Positions 35,131 to 45,882 of a stretch of 64,000 nt of DNA are shown piece by piece; the first letter of the stretch is position 1; every line of letters begins with the position of its first letter. Below the pieces are notes generated by a model. The model saw only the letters and a program-made list of their open reading frames with translations, ran no database searches and was not told where the DNA came from. The DNA comes from Forficula auricularia (Eukaryota; Arthropoda; Insecta; Dermaptera; Forficulidae), in the NCBI GenBank assembly GCA_024734495.1, contig JALMQS010000820.1:248001-312000 (forward strand), given 5' to 3'. The translations under genes were made by a program, and so were the position numbers.

Positions 35131-35610
35131 AGTAATGTCAAAAATTACATTTTCTCTAATTTTGCTACTAATGGAAATTTCGTTTGTATTTCTCATCTAG
35201 TGTTATTTTTTTGGCCAGTCAATCCTGTGTTGACCCATATTGATTCAGTCGATAATTCATTCATTTCCTTCTCTCATTTGATTATTTAATAGTTTTTCTA
35301 GCGAAACCATCAAATTGTTTTTTTTCCTAAATCTATCAATTGTTAATTTACAAAACAATACAAAAACAAAGTTATTTAGACATTCAATTATAGATTATGT
35401 TGTTGAGTTTTTATTTTTTTGTTTTTATGTTATTGAAAATAAATTCATTGTTTTTTTTGTTTTTTTGCCGTATATACTTTGCAATTGGTTATTAATAGAT
35501 AGAGAGAAATTTTAGTTAAAAACTTTTCAAATGACAATTTCATTAAGTTCACTCTTCTCTTATGAGTCATATTATTTATACATCGACAACAAGATTTGTC
35601 CCTTTTATTT
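35131..35610. other. AT-rich intergenic stretch
   Basis: No gene; a 66-codon plus-strand frame at 35315-35515 is almost pure Phe/Ile/Asn and looks compositional. Confidence 0.4.
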
Positions 35611-36680
35611 TTTAACCGACTTCAAAAAAGGAGGTTTTCAATTCGACTGAATTTTTTTTTGTGTATATGTTACCTGATTACTTCGCCATTTGAGAACCGA
35701 TTTTAATGCTTTTTTTGCATTGGGTTCAGTATAGTTTCCGATTGGTACCACATAAATTTCATTCGTATTGGACCTTTTTTTTGTTATGTATGTTTGCGCA
35801 TAACTTCTTTGTTTATGAACCGATTTTAATGATTCTTTCTGCGTTTGGATAAGTATAGCTCCAAGGTAGACAGGATATTTAATAATTTATTTATTTATTT
35901 GTTTTATGTATGTTCAGCGAGAACTTTTTGCCACGTGAACCGATTTCGATGATTCTTTTTTTATTGGAAAGGGGATACCTTATGGGTGGTCTCATATTAA
36001 TTTGGTCAAGTTCTGATGACATGATCAATGACGAAATAACGTAAATTAATTCAAATAGAAATCAATTATATATGAAATTATAAAAAACAATCTTAAACGT
36101 TCATTTAAAACCCGCAAACGTTTCGAGAGAATTTCTATATTTATGAATTGAATTTTTTTATCATTTTCTGATTCATTCGCCCGACGCTTTCTCTTACGAG
36201 ATGCATACAAAATATTATCTTAAGTCACTATTAATAACATCACTAAAAAGAAAAATAAAAATAATTTTTATAAAAAAAAAATAAAACCGACTTCAAAAAA
36301 ATTAAATGCAACAAATAAAATAATAATAACTCAAAAATAAAATAAAATACACTAAAATGTATAAAATAATTATCTAATTTAGTTACAACTACACGACGAA
36401 ATTTTTACATGAAATTACTTTTTGAAGTCGGTGCTAAACAAACTATATAAAGCGAGCTTACCCGCCAAACGTACTAAATAAGATCCGTCGAGTTCGATTC
36501 ATAAAAATGTATATTTTTTGGCACCGACTTCAAAAAGTGATTTCATGTAAATATTTCGTCGTTTAGTTGTAACTAAATTAGATAATTATTTTATACCTTT
36601 TAGTGTATTTTGTTTGATTTTTGAGTTATTATTATTTTATTTGTTGCATTTAATTTTTTTGAAGTCGGTTTTATTTTTTT
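35611..36680. repeat. 'ACCGACTTC' foldback family, copy 2
   Basis: It starts TTTAACCGACTTCAAAAAAG and ends TTTTTTGAAGTCGGTTTTA. The palindromic second half, AAACCGACTTCAAAAAAATT...TTTGAAGTCGGTGC and its inverse, surrounds a spacer at about 36433-36520 containing GCGAGCTTACCCGCC. It is the most complete copy in the window. Confidence 0.8.
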
Positions 36681-36746
36681 ATTTCTTTCGTTTTATATTT
36701 CATTATTCATTTTATTTAATAATAATTTAATTCATATAAATTTCAG

Positions 36747-36846
36747 NNNNNNNNNNNNNNNNNNNNNNNNNNNNNNNNNNNNNNNNNNNNNNNNNNNNNN
36801 NNNNNNNNNNNNNNNNNNNNNNNNNNNNNNNNNNNNNNNNNNNNNN
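36747..36846. other. Assembly gap (100 N)
   Basis: Exactly 100 N's. A round number like this is a conventional placeholder, so the true gap size is unknown. The sequences on the two sides do not match the same repeat. Confidence 0.98.
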
Positions 36847-36932
36847 TATGGGTCAAACAATTACTAGCCAAGTATAAAAAAGTAGAAAAGTTTAGAAAAT
36901 GTGGTTAAAGCACAAAAAAACAAAAAAACTTT

Positions 36933-36966
36933 CCGAATGACATATAAGTAATATATGTCATTCGGG
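36933..36966. repeat. Short perfect hairpin
   Basis: CCGAATGACATATA is inverted after five bases as TATATGTCATTCGG. The stem is 14 bp. No further pairing outside, so it is too short for a typical pre-miRNA. Confidence 0.5.
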
Positions 36967-37150
36967 GAATTTTTTTATAGGTCGCAATTATTTAGTGCGA
37001 ATTATTTTTTATTTTCTTTAAAAAAAGGCATTTCTTTGCAGGCTGACTATAATTTAAATCGGCCTCATGGACACACGCTAATGTATAAGAAAGAATCCCT
37101 TTCTTATCTTTCTTTCTTATATCTCCTATTCAGTGACCAATTATTCTTGT

Positions 37151-37580
37151 ATATGTTGCAGTAAAAAACCCGTTTTTTAGTAAAAACGAAATCTTACTAG
37201 TTAAAACGCGTTTCACTGAATACCGTTGTGGCAACTGGAATTTACTGATGTTGGTTGAGTTTAGTCCAAAGGTCTAGAATCTTCATTTTTGACCTTCCGC
37301 CTCATTTTGGGGGTTTATTTTCAAAATTTTCTAAACGAAAATGTCAAAAATTACTATTTTTTTTATTCAAAAATAATATTTTTGACATTTTCGTTTAAAA
37401 TTTTTTTGAAAATAAACAGCCAAAATATGTCAGAAGGCCAAAAATGAAAATTCTAGACCTTTTGACCTAACTCAACCAGCATCAGTAAATTCTAATTGCC
37501 ACAAAGGTATTCAGTGGAATGTGTTTTAACTAGTAAGAACCCGGTCTTACTAAAAACGGGTTTTTACTGTAACATATATA
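37151..37580. mobile_element. Foldback element, 'TTGCAGTAAAAACC' family, copy 1
   Basis: Nearly the whole element is a palindrome: ATGTTGCAGTAAAAAACCCG...ACTAGTTAAAACGCGTTTCA...GTCAAAAATTA on the left, inverted on the right, with a loop of about 25 bases. It lies in a TATATA context at the right end. Related copies are at 50585-51373 and 58262-58640. No coding content. Confidence 0.8.
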
Positions 37581-38036
37581 TATATATATTTATGTAAATA
37601 AAATCATATATGGAAATAAAAGAGGAAACTTTATTCTTTAAAGAAAAAAAATATTGATTTCCCACATCTTATGGCGCCTCAAAAATAGGTCAAAATATCA
37701 TTTTTCGCTGTTTTGAAATTTGCAAAACGTTGATTTTTTTTAAACCCAAAACCCTATGAAAACCAGAGCTTGTAAAACTCTAGTAGGGATCCATTGTTAG
37801 GTTTACTAATAGTACAAGATCCCGACTTAGGTCAACCTTCACCTTCCTAGTTTCCTGATGAAATTAATATTTTGATAATATAATGTATTAATCAACAAAA
37901 CTTGATAGGGTCGACATCCAATTCTCCTGCATGGCTATTTTTGATAAAGAATAAAATAAAAATAAATAAAAAAATTAAATTAATTAATTAATTAATTCGC
38001 AATAAAATTAACTACATTTTCATATATAACAATAAA

Positions 38037-38305
38037 TTAATAAAGTAAAGGGTGTGTAGTTTCACAGTGAATGAAATAAAACTCAAAGAGGTTTATACAA
38101 ACTCAATATATTTCGGATAATTAGTCCATCATCAGGAGTTTACAGTTTTTATCCTGTAAATTTCTGATGATGGACTAATAATCCGAAATATATTGAGTTT
38201 GTATAAATCTCTTTGAGTTTCATTTCATTCACAGTGAAACTACACACCCTTAATTTTATTAATTAATATCATGTTTCATCTAAAATCTACACCACTTTCC
38301 CTAAG
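38037..38305. mobile_element. 269-bp foldback insertion with 12-bp target duplication
   Basis: TATAACAATAAA occurs exactly on both sides (38025-38036, 38306-38317). In copy 1 of the host element the sequence appears only once (about 26163-26175), giving an empty site. The insert has two inverted arms of about 95 bp (GGGTGTGTAGTTTCACAGTG...), a short loop, and an asymmetric tail of about 40 bp. Each arm contains CTGATGATGGACTAAT...ATCCGAAA, the hammerhead-like motif. Mechanism of insertion is unknown; a long duplication points to a retrotransposition-like route. Confidence 0.85.
38099..38141 (-). ncRNA. Hammerhead-ribozyme-like fold
   Basis: Minus strand: stem I AAACTC, core CTGATGA, an extra T, stem II GGA...TCC, GAAA, a TATA mini-hairpin, ATT as the cleavage triplet, then GAGTTT completing stem I with six perfect pairs. 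The partner arm on the plus strand (about 38158-38200) has the same core but a poorer stem I. Stem II is short. Confidence 0.35.
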
Positions 38306-38769
38306 TATAACAATAAAGGAAACTCTATAACTACAAAATACTAATTCAAAGTTACCTGTTGATACCCTGTCTACCTGGACTTATGCAGGGAAAAAAGATG
38401 GCGACCCAACTTTGGCATTTTATATACATATTTTACTCTCGATTGGTAATATATTTATCCAGAAACTCGATAACTACATTTATGTAATAAAATTAACAAC
38501 TTTAATTTTTTTATTAAAAATAGCTATGCAGGGAAATTGGATGTCGACCCTATCAAGTTTTGTTTATTAATACATTATATTATCAAAATATTAATTTCAT
38601 TAGGAAACTCGATAGGTGAAGGTCGACCTAAGTCGGGATCTTAGACTATAATGAAAATTTTAATTGAGCAGATTTTACAAAATCTAACTGAAAAAATTAA
38701 TTTAAAATCTTAAAAGATATTTTTAAATAAATATAATGTTTAATAAATGCAATGTTTAAAAAGTAAATT

Positions 38770-39222
38770 CAGTTAAACCAGACACTTTTGCCTGATGTAT
38801 TATCCACAATGGATTATTATGAATGGCCGTGAGAATGGGTAGAAAATATTAAGAAAATGATGAATGGTTTTATTATCTTGGATAATAAATGGAGCTTTAT
38901 TGGAAGAGATGGTGAAGAAGTTGCTTGTCGAGTGAAGAGGGGAATATTTTTTCCATTTTCTCTTGAAATTATTTACTTAAAACCGATTAAACCATTAGAC
39001 TATGATCTAATTTAAGAATTGAATTATATTATAAAATAATCTTCTTGTTATTTAAAGGTTTTTGCTGAGATTGAATAAAAAAACAAACATACCGAAAACA
39101 AATTCATTTATCGGATGAAAAGAGCAGAATATTTTGTAGATATTTGAAAAGCACCAGAAATTCAAGGATTATTTGTTTTCCCGGCTGGAATTAATCCGAT
39201 TAAGAATTTCTCATTGAATTAA
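38770..39222 (+). pseudogene. Unrecognised decayed coding sequence
   Basis: One plus-strand frame reads as protein for about 150 codons with no frameshift. Its segments have an ordinary, charged residue mix, for example GFIILDNKWSFIGRDGEEVA around 38863-38922 and IYRMKRAEYFV around 39106-39138. It is broken by five stops: TGA at 38830 and 39145, and TAA at 39013, 39037 and 39076. All five are one C-to-T (or G-to-A) change from Trp or Gln codons. It ends at TAA 39220-39222. I do not recognise the family. It lies between two repeats with no visible TIR or LTR of its own. Chance openness in AT-rich DNA is possible, but the residue composition argues for a real gene remnant. Confidence 0.4.
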
Positions 39223-39840
39223 AAAATAATAATAAATAAATAAATAATGAAACATAAATAAAAAAAGTAATAGGAAAAGAACGAAATAAAAAGCAAATAA
39301 ATTGAATGAAGATAATACTTTTGTATGGAATAATTTGTTTTGGTTTTAAATATAGAATCCATTTTCCCTTAATGCCCCCCCTCTACGCCCCGCTACCCCT
39401 CTCGCTTATCCCTTAATCGATTAAGAGTATTTAATTAAAATGTAAAACAATTTAGAACATTTTTATGGGTTAAACCTGGAATTTAAAATTCAATTATATA
39501 TTTTAATATAATAGGAATCAGAAGCTTCTAGATAAGTAGAAAAATACAGTTTAGTTGAAAAATCTAAAAAAAAAATATTTTTTAGCCTTGTAAAATTTCA
39601 AAAATTTCATAAAACAAAAAAGAAAATTCTCCCTTTTCTTGGAATTTCGTTTGAGTTCCATGTCACGAATCAACATTCGTTTCATATGGTTTTTTGAGCA
39701 ATTTTGATAAAAATCGAATTATACGAATATTTTAGTATAATAGGTACTATTACAACGTTTCGATTCCTATTTAGAATAATCTCAAGGGTTATTTCATTTA
39801 ATTTAGCTAGAATCAATCAAATATTTACTCTCATTGATCT
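39223..39840. other. AT-rich intergenic stretch
   Basis: No gene. A C-rich patch (about 39372-39410) has no recognisable function. Confidence 0.45.
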
Positions 39841-39852
39841 ATCTTGACCTAG

Positions 39853-40899
39853 AAATTCATAGATCAAAGATGGTGTCATCTATTAATTCCGATGGAGTGG
39901 AATATTTTTAATTATATGTCAGAGGGGTTGTTTTTCACCCCCTCGGGAATCGAACCCGAGTGCCAGTAACAGCAATCCGGGCCACCTGGCTCACCTGCGG
40001 GATACGAACCTCTCTGACATATGCAAACGCGTAAAATATTTTACTCAAAGATTGTTATCTTAATTTGTAAAATTTCGCGATATAGTGATTCTAAATTTAA
40101 ACATATAGCCATGCCATATAATTTAAATAAAGGTGGTTGAGTGTTTCGAATTTTGAAGAAATTCAAAATTCGAAGGGCAATGGAATGACTTTTCCTAATT
40201 TAATATGAAAGATATTAATTTGCCGATGGTAATAGATTCAAATTTACTAGAAATTCATAGATCAAAGATGGTGTCATCTATTAATTCCGATGGAGTGGAA
40301 TATTTTTAATTATATGTCAGAGGGGTTGTTTTTCACCCCTCGGGAATCGAACCCGAGTGCCAGTAACAGCAATCCGGGCCACCTGGCTCACCTGCGGGAT
40401 ACGAACCTCTCTGACATATGCAAACGCGTAAAATATTTTACTCAAAGATTGTTATCTTAATTTGTAAAATTTCGCGATATAGTGATTCTAAATTTAAACA
40501 TATAGCCATGCCATATAATTTAAATAAAGGTGGTTGAGTGTTTCGAATTTTGAAGAAATTCAAAATTCGAAGGGCAATGGAATGACTTTTCCTAATTTAA
40601 TATGAAAGATATTAATTTGCCGATGGTAATAGATTCAAATTTACTAGAAATTCATAGATCAAAGATGGTGTCATCTATTAATTCCGATGGAGTGGAATAT
40701 TTTTAATTATATGTCAGAGGGGTTGTTTTTCACCCCCTCGGGAATCGAACCCGAGTGCCAGTAACAGCAATCCGGCCCACCTGGCACTCGGGTTCGATTC
40801 CCGAAGTGGAGCCTCTGATATTGCTCATCTAATAGATGACACCATCTTTGATCTGTAATTTCTAGTGAATTTATTATTCCATCGGCAAGTGTCTTTCAT
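39853..40899. mobile_element. Tandem array of a 398-bp T-arm hairpin repeat
   Basis: Two full units (39851-40248, 40249-40645; 398 and 397 bp, nearly identical) and a third, shortened unit follow each other. The third unit turns back on itself: it ends in an inverted copy of its own start (GGTGTCATCTATTA / TAATAGATGACACC) and of the unit tail. ATCTTGACCTAG flanks the whole block (39841-39852, 40900-40911), which looks like a 12-bp target duplication. On the minus strand each unit holds GAGCCAGGTGGC and CGGGTTCGATTCCCG, which resemble pol III A and B boxes, and the second forms a T-arm-like hairpin. A tRNA-derived origin is an inference. Confidence 0.75.
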
Positions 40900-40911
40900 A
40901 TCTTGACCTAG

Positions 40912-41329
40912 TTTAAAAAATTAGTTAATTAAAAATCAATTGTTTTGCCGAGATTAGCAGAGTTGTTGATTCTTGAGATACAATATTGAATCATAATTTT
41001 CACATCTGTGAAAAATGCAACAAATCCAAGAGAAGGCAAGAGGAAACCACCCTTGTGGAAAATTTCAATGAAGAGAATACTCTTCATACTAATAGCGAAA
41101 ATCGAGCATATGGAACTTGAAGAAGAAGATGATAATTGAATACGCAATTTCGAAAATGGCACATGTCTGGAAATTGAAAATGTTCAGGAATGAAAAAAAA
41201 ACTAATTATTTTTTAAAGCAGTGTAAAATTTATTTTTGAATTACAATTTGGGTTCAATTAGCAATCGAAAATTACAGAAATATTTGATGTTATTATATAT
41301 ACATTTTCAGATATTTTACATGTATGAGA
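40912..41329. other. AT-rich intergenic stretch
   Basis: No gene; TTGCCGAGATTAGCAGAGTTGTTGATTC near 40944 is shared with about 44222-44250, so part is repeat-derived. Confidence 0.45.
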
Positions 41330-41473
41330 CGAGGCGTAAACCGACCTAATATCGTGTACACCTACTTCCACTTCCACTTTCATTTCCAAGTAGAAGACAA
41401 TAGATTATCCAATGCATTCCAAAATAATTCCAAAGACGGTGTACACCTAATTCCAATCGCGGTTCACCCCGCG
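41330..41473. mobile_element. Miniature TIR element with 8-bp target duplication, copy 3
   Basis: CGAGGCGTAAACCGACC at the left, GGTTCACCCCGCG at the right, inner GTGTACACCTACTTCC and GGTGTACACC. GTATGAGA flanks both sides exactly (41322-41329, 41474-41481). Length 144 bp. Confidence 0.85.
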
Positions 41474-41481
41474 GTATGAGA

Positions 41482-42746
41482 TATCCCCTTTTCGAATATA
41501 CGGTATTGAGTAGACAAAATTTAAAGAAAAAAAACTTATAAATTTTGCGAAACTTTTATTATAGGGATCTAAAATTAAACATAAGTGACAGACTTTCTTT
41601 AAAAATCTTTTGCTTTCTTTTCTAATTGGCCATTGCAATATTTCGTCATAAAATCTGTAAATTCAGCCGGTATGTAGATATTGTTTCACCTTTGCAATAT
41701 CTGCAATTTTCAGATGATTGATATGTACTTTACCACTATAAGGGGCACATCTCCTAGAGTTGTGGCCTTTTCGAAATTATTTCTGTACACGCCATCAGGT
41801 TGGCAGTAAAATTAATACCAGAGTTGTGCCTTTTTCGAGCATAGTAGGTGCAGGAAAGCTTTTAGATTATATTTATGAAAAAGTGTATTTGTCAAAAAAT
41901 TCGAGTGTGCCCTTTTCGAAATTGCATATTATTCAATTATATAGCTAAACTACATACCTTGATTGGCAAAATGAACATCTAGTATGTTCTACGAAGCACT
42001 TTATTAGCTTAAAAGAATTAAGCATCAGTAAGAGAGTACACAATATAATCACTATATATGATTGTGTCAGTGAAAAGAACCCTTATTTTCACCTGGTCAA
42101 AATTGAGATAATGGCATCTTCTGTTTCAAGAGAAGGAACTGAAAAAACGATTTTTGTCTCGTCCAAAGATTCCCAAAATTGACTCAGTTATGAATTTGTG
42201 AATATTTAGAAGTAAAAAACATAGTTTTGAGTAACAGCCGTTTAAATTTTGAGTCTTTTTAAGGGAGTTAACACCCTACAATCAGATTTTTTTAAATCTT
42301 TGGAAATTGATAAATATTTATGAAAAAAATAAATCCTTGCAAAATTTCATGAAATTCTGACCGCTCCTTCCGGATATAATCAATTTATAAATTAACACAA
42401 ATCCTTATAGGATAAAATAGAGCATTACTTGCATTTTTACCCTCACTATTATTCTATTTCGAATGGAAATTTGTTGCCGAATTCATATATGTAATCAAAA
42501 ATTATACCTACATATCACTCTCATCAAACTGATAGGTTAAGATAAGGGCCTTTTTCCCTTACACAATAAAACATATACTAGTATATAATCTAGAACTCAT
42601 TATTTATTTTAAATAGTTGTGTCAGTTTCTCTCTATTTCACATAAATTAGTAATTAAATATATTTGTCAACCCCTGCTTGAAAGGACCAATCCAAGAGTA
42701 ATTCTCAAATGTAGAAACTTAGTTACTCTATTTATACTTATCTCAC
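41482..42746. other. AT-rich stretch, mostly non-repetitive
   Basis: No gene can be supported. The phrase GTGGCCTTTTCGAAATT and related CCTTTTCGA motifs recur at 41762, 41830 and 41912, suggesting a worn tandem repeat. Confidence 0.4.
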
Positions 42747-42872
42747 CAGCTGAAGTTCCGCAAGCAGTTTCACTAACTCCGATCTCTTTAATATAAACAT
42801 TTATATACCCACCTTGATTTGTAATCAAATCTCTGGCCTGGAAATTTGCTTTAATTAAATCCAAAATTGTTT
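42747..42872 (-). CDS. Candidate internal exon of a host gene
   Basis: A minus-strand open stretch lies between a plausible acceptor (AACTCTTTAG, ending at 42873) and a strong donor (GTGAGATAAGT, from 42746). It would give 126 bp, with phases 2 and 1. The frame reads IKANFQARDLITNQGGYINV then YIKEIGVSETACGTSAG, an ordinary soluble-protein composition. An alternative acceptor TTTCCAG at about 42838 would shorten it to 91 bp. Reading on past the donor the frame continues for some 24 codons before a stop, so splicing is not forced. I do not recognise the protein. The surrounding 42.6-43.1 kb is GC-richer and free of recognised repeats, which supports host origin. Confidence 0.35.
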
Positions 42873-43280
42873 CTAAAGAGTTTCATTTTAATTTAACTCA
42901 AGTTTGTTGTTGTTGTTGTTGCTTTTGAATGTCTGTTCATAGTGTCAATGATTGGCCTTTATAGACCCGTCTTCGAGGCGAATCCAGCTTTGATGTCATT
43001 ACCTGGCTGCCATTCACCTGCCGATTACAATTTTCTATTTGCCTAATAAGAACACTCATCTCGCCTATCGCTACCCTTTAATAACAAACCTCTCATCCAC
43101 CCCCCTATACCCCGCCCCTAATACATTTCATACCCCCATATGCATTTCAAGGGATTTACTCTTTATTATAATGTAAAAAGGGTTTTCAATTCCAGAGTAG
43201 ATAACGGGTTAAATAAGTTTTCTATTCAATAGAGATGAAGTATTTTTGTAAAAGAAAATCGACTCTACTTAGGAATCATC
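42873..43280. other. GC-richer island, function unknown
   Basis: It includes (TTG)n at about 42903-42921 and a patch at 42935-43080 with balanced base composition. On the minus strand a further stretch NRQVNGSQVMTSKLDSPRRR is open, with a possible donor CAGGTAATG, but it is not convincing. C-rich runs lie at 43085-43135. Confidence 0.3.
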
Positions 43281-43990
43281 TTTTTAACCGACTTCAAAAA
43301 AAGGAGGAGGTTCTCTATTCGACTGATTTTTTTTTTTTTTTTTTTTTTTTGTGCCTATGTTACCTCATATCTCCGCCAATTGTGGACCGATTTTGAAAAA
43401 CTTTTTTGCATTGGGTCCAGTCTACCTTCCGATTGGTCCCATTTTTTTTCATAGGTATTAGACCTTTTTAGGTTTGTTTGTTCAGGACTAACTTCTTTGT
43501 TTATGAACCGATTTCGATGATTCTTTTTTTATTGGAAAGAGGGTATCTTAGGGATGGTGCACTATTAATTTGGTCAAGTTCTGATGATAGGATCACTATT
43601 AATAACATCACTAAAAAGAGAAAAATAAAAATTTTTAAGAAAAAAATAAAACCGACTTCAAAAAAATTAAATGCAACAAATAAAATACACTAAAAGGTAC
43701 AAAATAATTATTATCTTATTTAGTTACAACTAAACGACGAAATATTAACATGAAATTACTTTTTTAAGTCGGTGTCAAACATATACCTTTTATGAATCGC
43801 ACTCGACGGATCTTAGTACGTTTGGTGGTTACGCTCGCTTATAGGTAGTTTGTTTGGCACCGACTTCAAAAAGTAGTTTCATGTTAATATTTCGTCGTTT
43901 AGTTGTAACTAAATAAGATAATAATTATTTTATACCTTTTAGTGTATCTTATTTGTTGCATTTAATTTTTTTGAAGTCGGTTTTATTTTT
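43281..43990. repeat. 'ACCGACTTC' foldback family, copy 3
   Basis: Starts TTTTTAACCGACTTCAAAAA and ends TTGAAGTCGG. It contains an inner palindrome around GTCGGTGTCAAACATATACC and GTTTGGCACCGACTTC. A T run of about 22 bases follows the left end. Confidence 0.8.
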
Positions 43991-44299
43991 TCTTAAAATT
44001 TTTTATTATATCTTATAACTAGCTGACGGGGGGGGGGGGGGAGCCTCTCGTTCCGGGCTTTTTAAAAAATTTGCCAATCGTCTTTGCCAAAGATTCAAGC
44101 GGTACCTACCACTGCCATCTATATGTAACTAGGTCAAGTTTCCTTCCCGCCGGCCGGCCCTACCTACCAAACACTCTAATTAATTAATATAGATTATTAT
44201 TACTTAATTGAAAACATTTTATTTTGCCGAGAGTAGCAGAGTTGTTGATTCATAAAAGAAATCAATGAGGTTGTCATCTGCTTGATGCAAATAAACATA

Positions 44300-45113
44300 C
44301 AGGATGCCCCGTATCACAACGATAAACCGTGAACAGGGGATAGGGCAATTAACGACGGTCCTGGACATAAATTTTTTTAAATAAAAGTCTTATAGTTTTC
44401 AAGTTAGAGGCATTTTTTTGAAAATGTTGAAAATCGCTACCCTGCCCTAAATATCGAGATTCTGTGGCTACAAATTTACATATTTTATTATTCTAATTAT
44501 TGAATTAATCTTTGATTATTATAGACATTAATTCTATAATAGTTAATAACAATGCCATTAATAGTCAATGATTAGTTCAATTAAGATGCGACATAATCCA
44601 TTAACATAATTAAATATAAAAACACTATCAAAATATGATATTAAATTAGCTAATTTTGCTAAAAAATATCGATATTTTTTCTTCTAAAGAAGGAAGTACA
44701 AAGTGCTGTACCATTTTGAAATCGTGACTAAATGGGCCAATTTTTTAAATAACTTGCCATGCTTGTTTACATTAAAGATGATTCAAAGTTAACTGATGAA
44801 AATTTTTTAAATTATAAGTCCGATAAAAAGATTTTTTTCTCTAAAAGTATAGTACTTATTATTTTATTTTGAATTCTGGTCAATGACAGGATTATTCAGG
44901 ATTGCGGAACAAAAATTAGAATAATAAAATATGTAAATTTGTAGCCACAGTATCTTGATATTTAGGACAGGGTAGCGATTTTCACCATTTTCAAAAAAAA
45001 TGTCTATACTCGAAAACTATGAAACTTTTATTTAAAAAAAAATTATGTTCAGGATCGTCTTAAATTGCCCTATACCTTCTTTACGGTTTATCCTTGTGAT
45101 ACGGGACACCCTG
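44300..45113. mobile_element. Non-autonomous Tc1/mariner-like element, copy 1
   Basis: CAGGATGCCCCGTATCACAA...GATAAACCGT at the left is matched by the inverted ACGGTTTATCCTTGTGATAC...ACACCCTG at the right. TA stands on both sides (44298-44299, 45114-45115). Inverted similarity extends inward for more than 100 bp (GGGATAGGGCAATTAACGAC against GTCTTAAATTGCCCTATACC). The 814-bp interior has no transposase frame. A 584-bp relative is at 60145-60728. Confidence 0.85.
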
Positions 45114-45115
45114 TA

Positions 45116-45379
45116 TATATTAGTGGAGAGCGGTTCATGGATGAATGCGGCACTCCATAACATTTCAAAACGTCAATATTTTCAGTGTCATATTTGAATC
45201 TCGTGTAGCTTTATTATCTTTTCAATTAAAAATGATATTAAAACTCAGTTTTTAACTAAAACAAAAAAAATCACTGAACAAGGCCGAGCCGGCACGCCAG
45301 GTGCTTTAATATTAACGAGATAATCTTGAAGTAAAATATAATGAAATTTAAAAACCAAAGCCTCTCCTGTACCCTCCCA
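45116..45379. other. AT-rich spacer
   Basis: No recognised feature. Confidence 0.4.
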
Positions 45380-45815
45380 CGACTGAACAGCAACTCGATC
45401 TTAATTAAGCTCTAGGATTATTCTAGCTCGGGCATTAGCTTTGTTTCGCCAGAGCTTGTCTGGTCCGGAGATAGGCCCAATTGTCTATCTCCTGGAAACT
45501 CGTAACTTGTGTGTAAGTACCTGTGGTGTGTCTATTCAGAGCACAGTTTTAAACACAATTGCTCCTTTCCTCCCCTGGTCTGGTCCAAACGTCGCCGTCG
45601 CAGTCGACCTGACAGTCTGTCACAAAAGCCTTGTCTGCAAGATGATGTCTGCTTGTCAACGAGGTAGATATCTATTGAACCACTTCCGTTTTCCTTCCAC
45701 CCACCTGGTCTTATTGACTTCCCTCTCCTTCAGCCCGAGGACATACATCTTTCAGATGAGATTTTTCAACTCGAAATTCAATCGCAGAACAGCTACTAGA
45801 CAAATGCTCTGATTT
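45380..45815 (+). other. GC-richer island with an open frame and donor-like site
   Basis: This 430-bp patch is distinctly less AT-rich than its surroundings. A plus-strand frame stays open for 123 codons (45441-45812), with no recognised domain and a hydrophobic/Ser-rich mix. GTGTGTAAGTACC at about 45509 would be a strong splice donor. It may be a host exon/UTR, or part of the LTR-type element whose gag relic lies next to it on the minus strand. The evidence does not decide. Confidence 0.3.
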
Positions 45816-45882
45816 TATTTCCCTAGCAGTTTATTGAATTTGAAATATGCAAATAAGACGTTTCATACTTTTTTTTATTGAT

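Larger units (their letters stand above)
37809..38652. mobile_element. TIR element, copy 2
   Basis: Ends are ATAGTACAAGATCCCGACTT and, inverted, CGGGATCTTAGACTAT. The arms pair inward through GTTTCCTAATGAAATTAATA and TTGATAGGGTCGACATCCAA. Relative to copy 1 (25967-32838) it carries an extra 269-bp insertion at 38037-38305. No transposase. Confidence 0.8.

Noticed and set aside
36933..36966. Hairpin as a microRNA precursor
   Set aside because: The stem is only 14 bp with no extended pairing on either side.
38770..39222. TGA read as Trp, suggesting a mitochondrial or endosymbiont gene
   Set aside because: TAA stops also break the same frame and no organelle or bacterial protein is recognised; ordinary pseudogene decay explains all five stops.
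39853..40645. CRISPR-like regular repeats
   Set aside because: The units are 398 bp, directly abutting and eukaryotic in character; there are no spacers.
45441..45812. 123-codon plus-strand frame as a gene
   Set aside because: No recognisable domain, an internal strong donor-like site, and no acceptor; kept only as an island of unknown nature.
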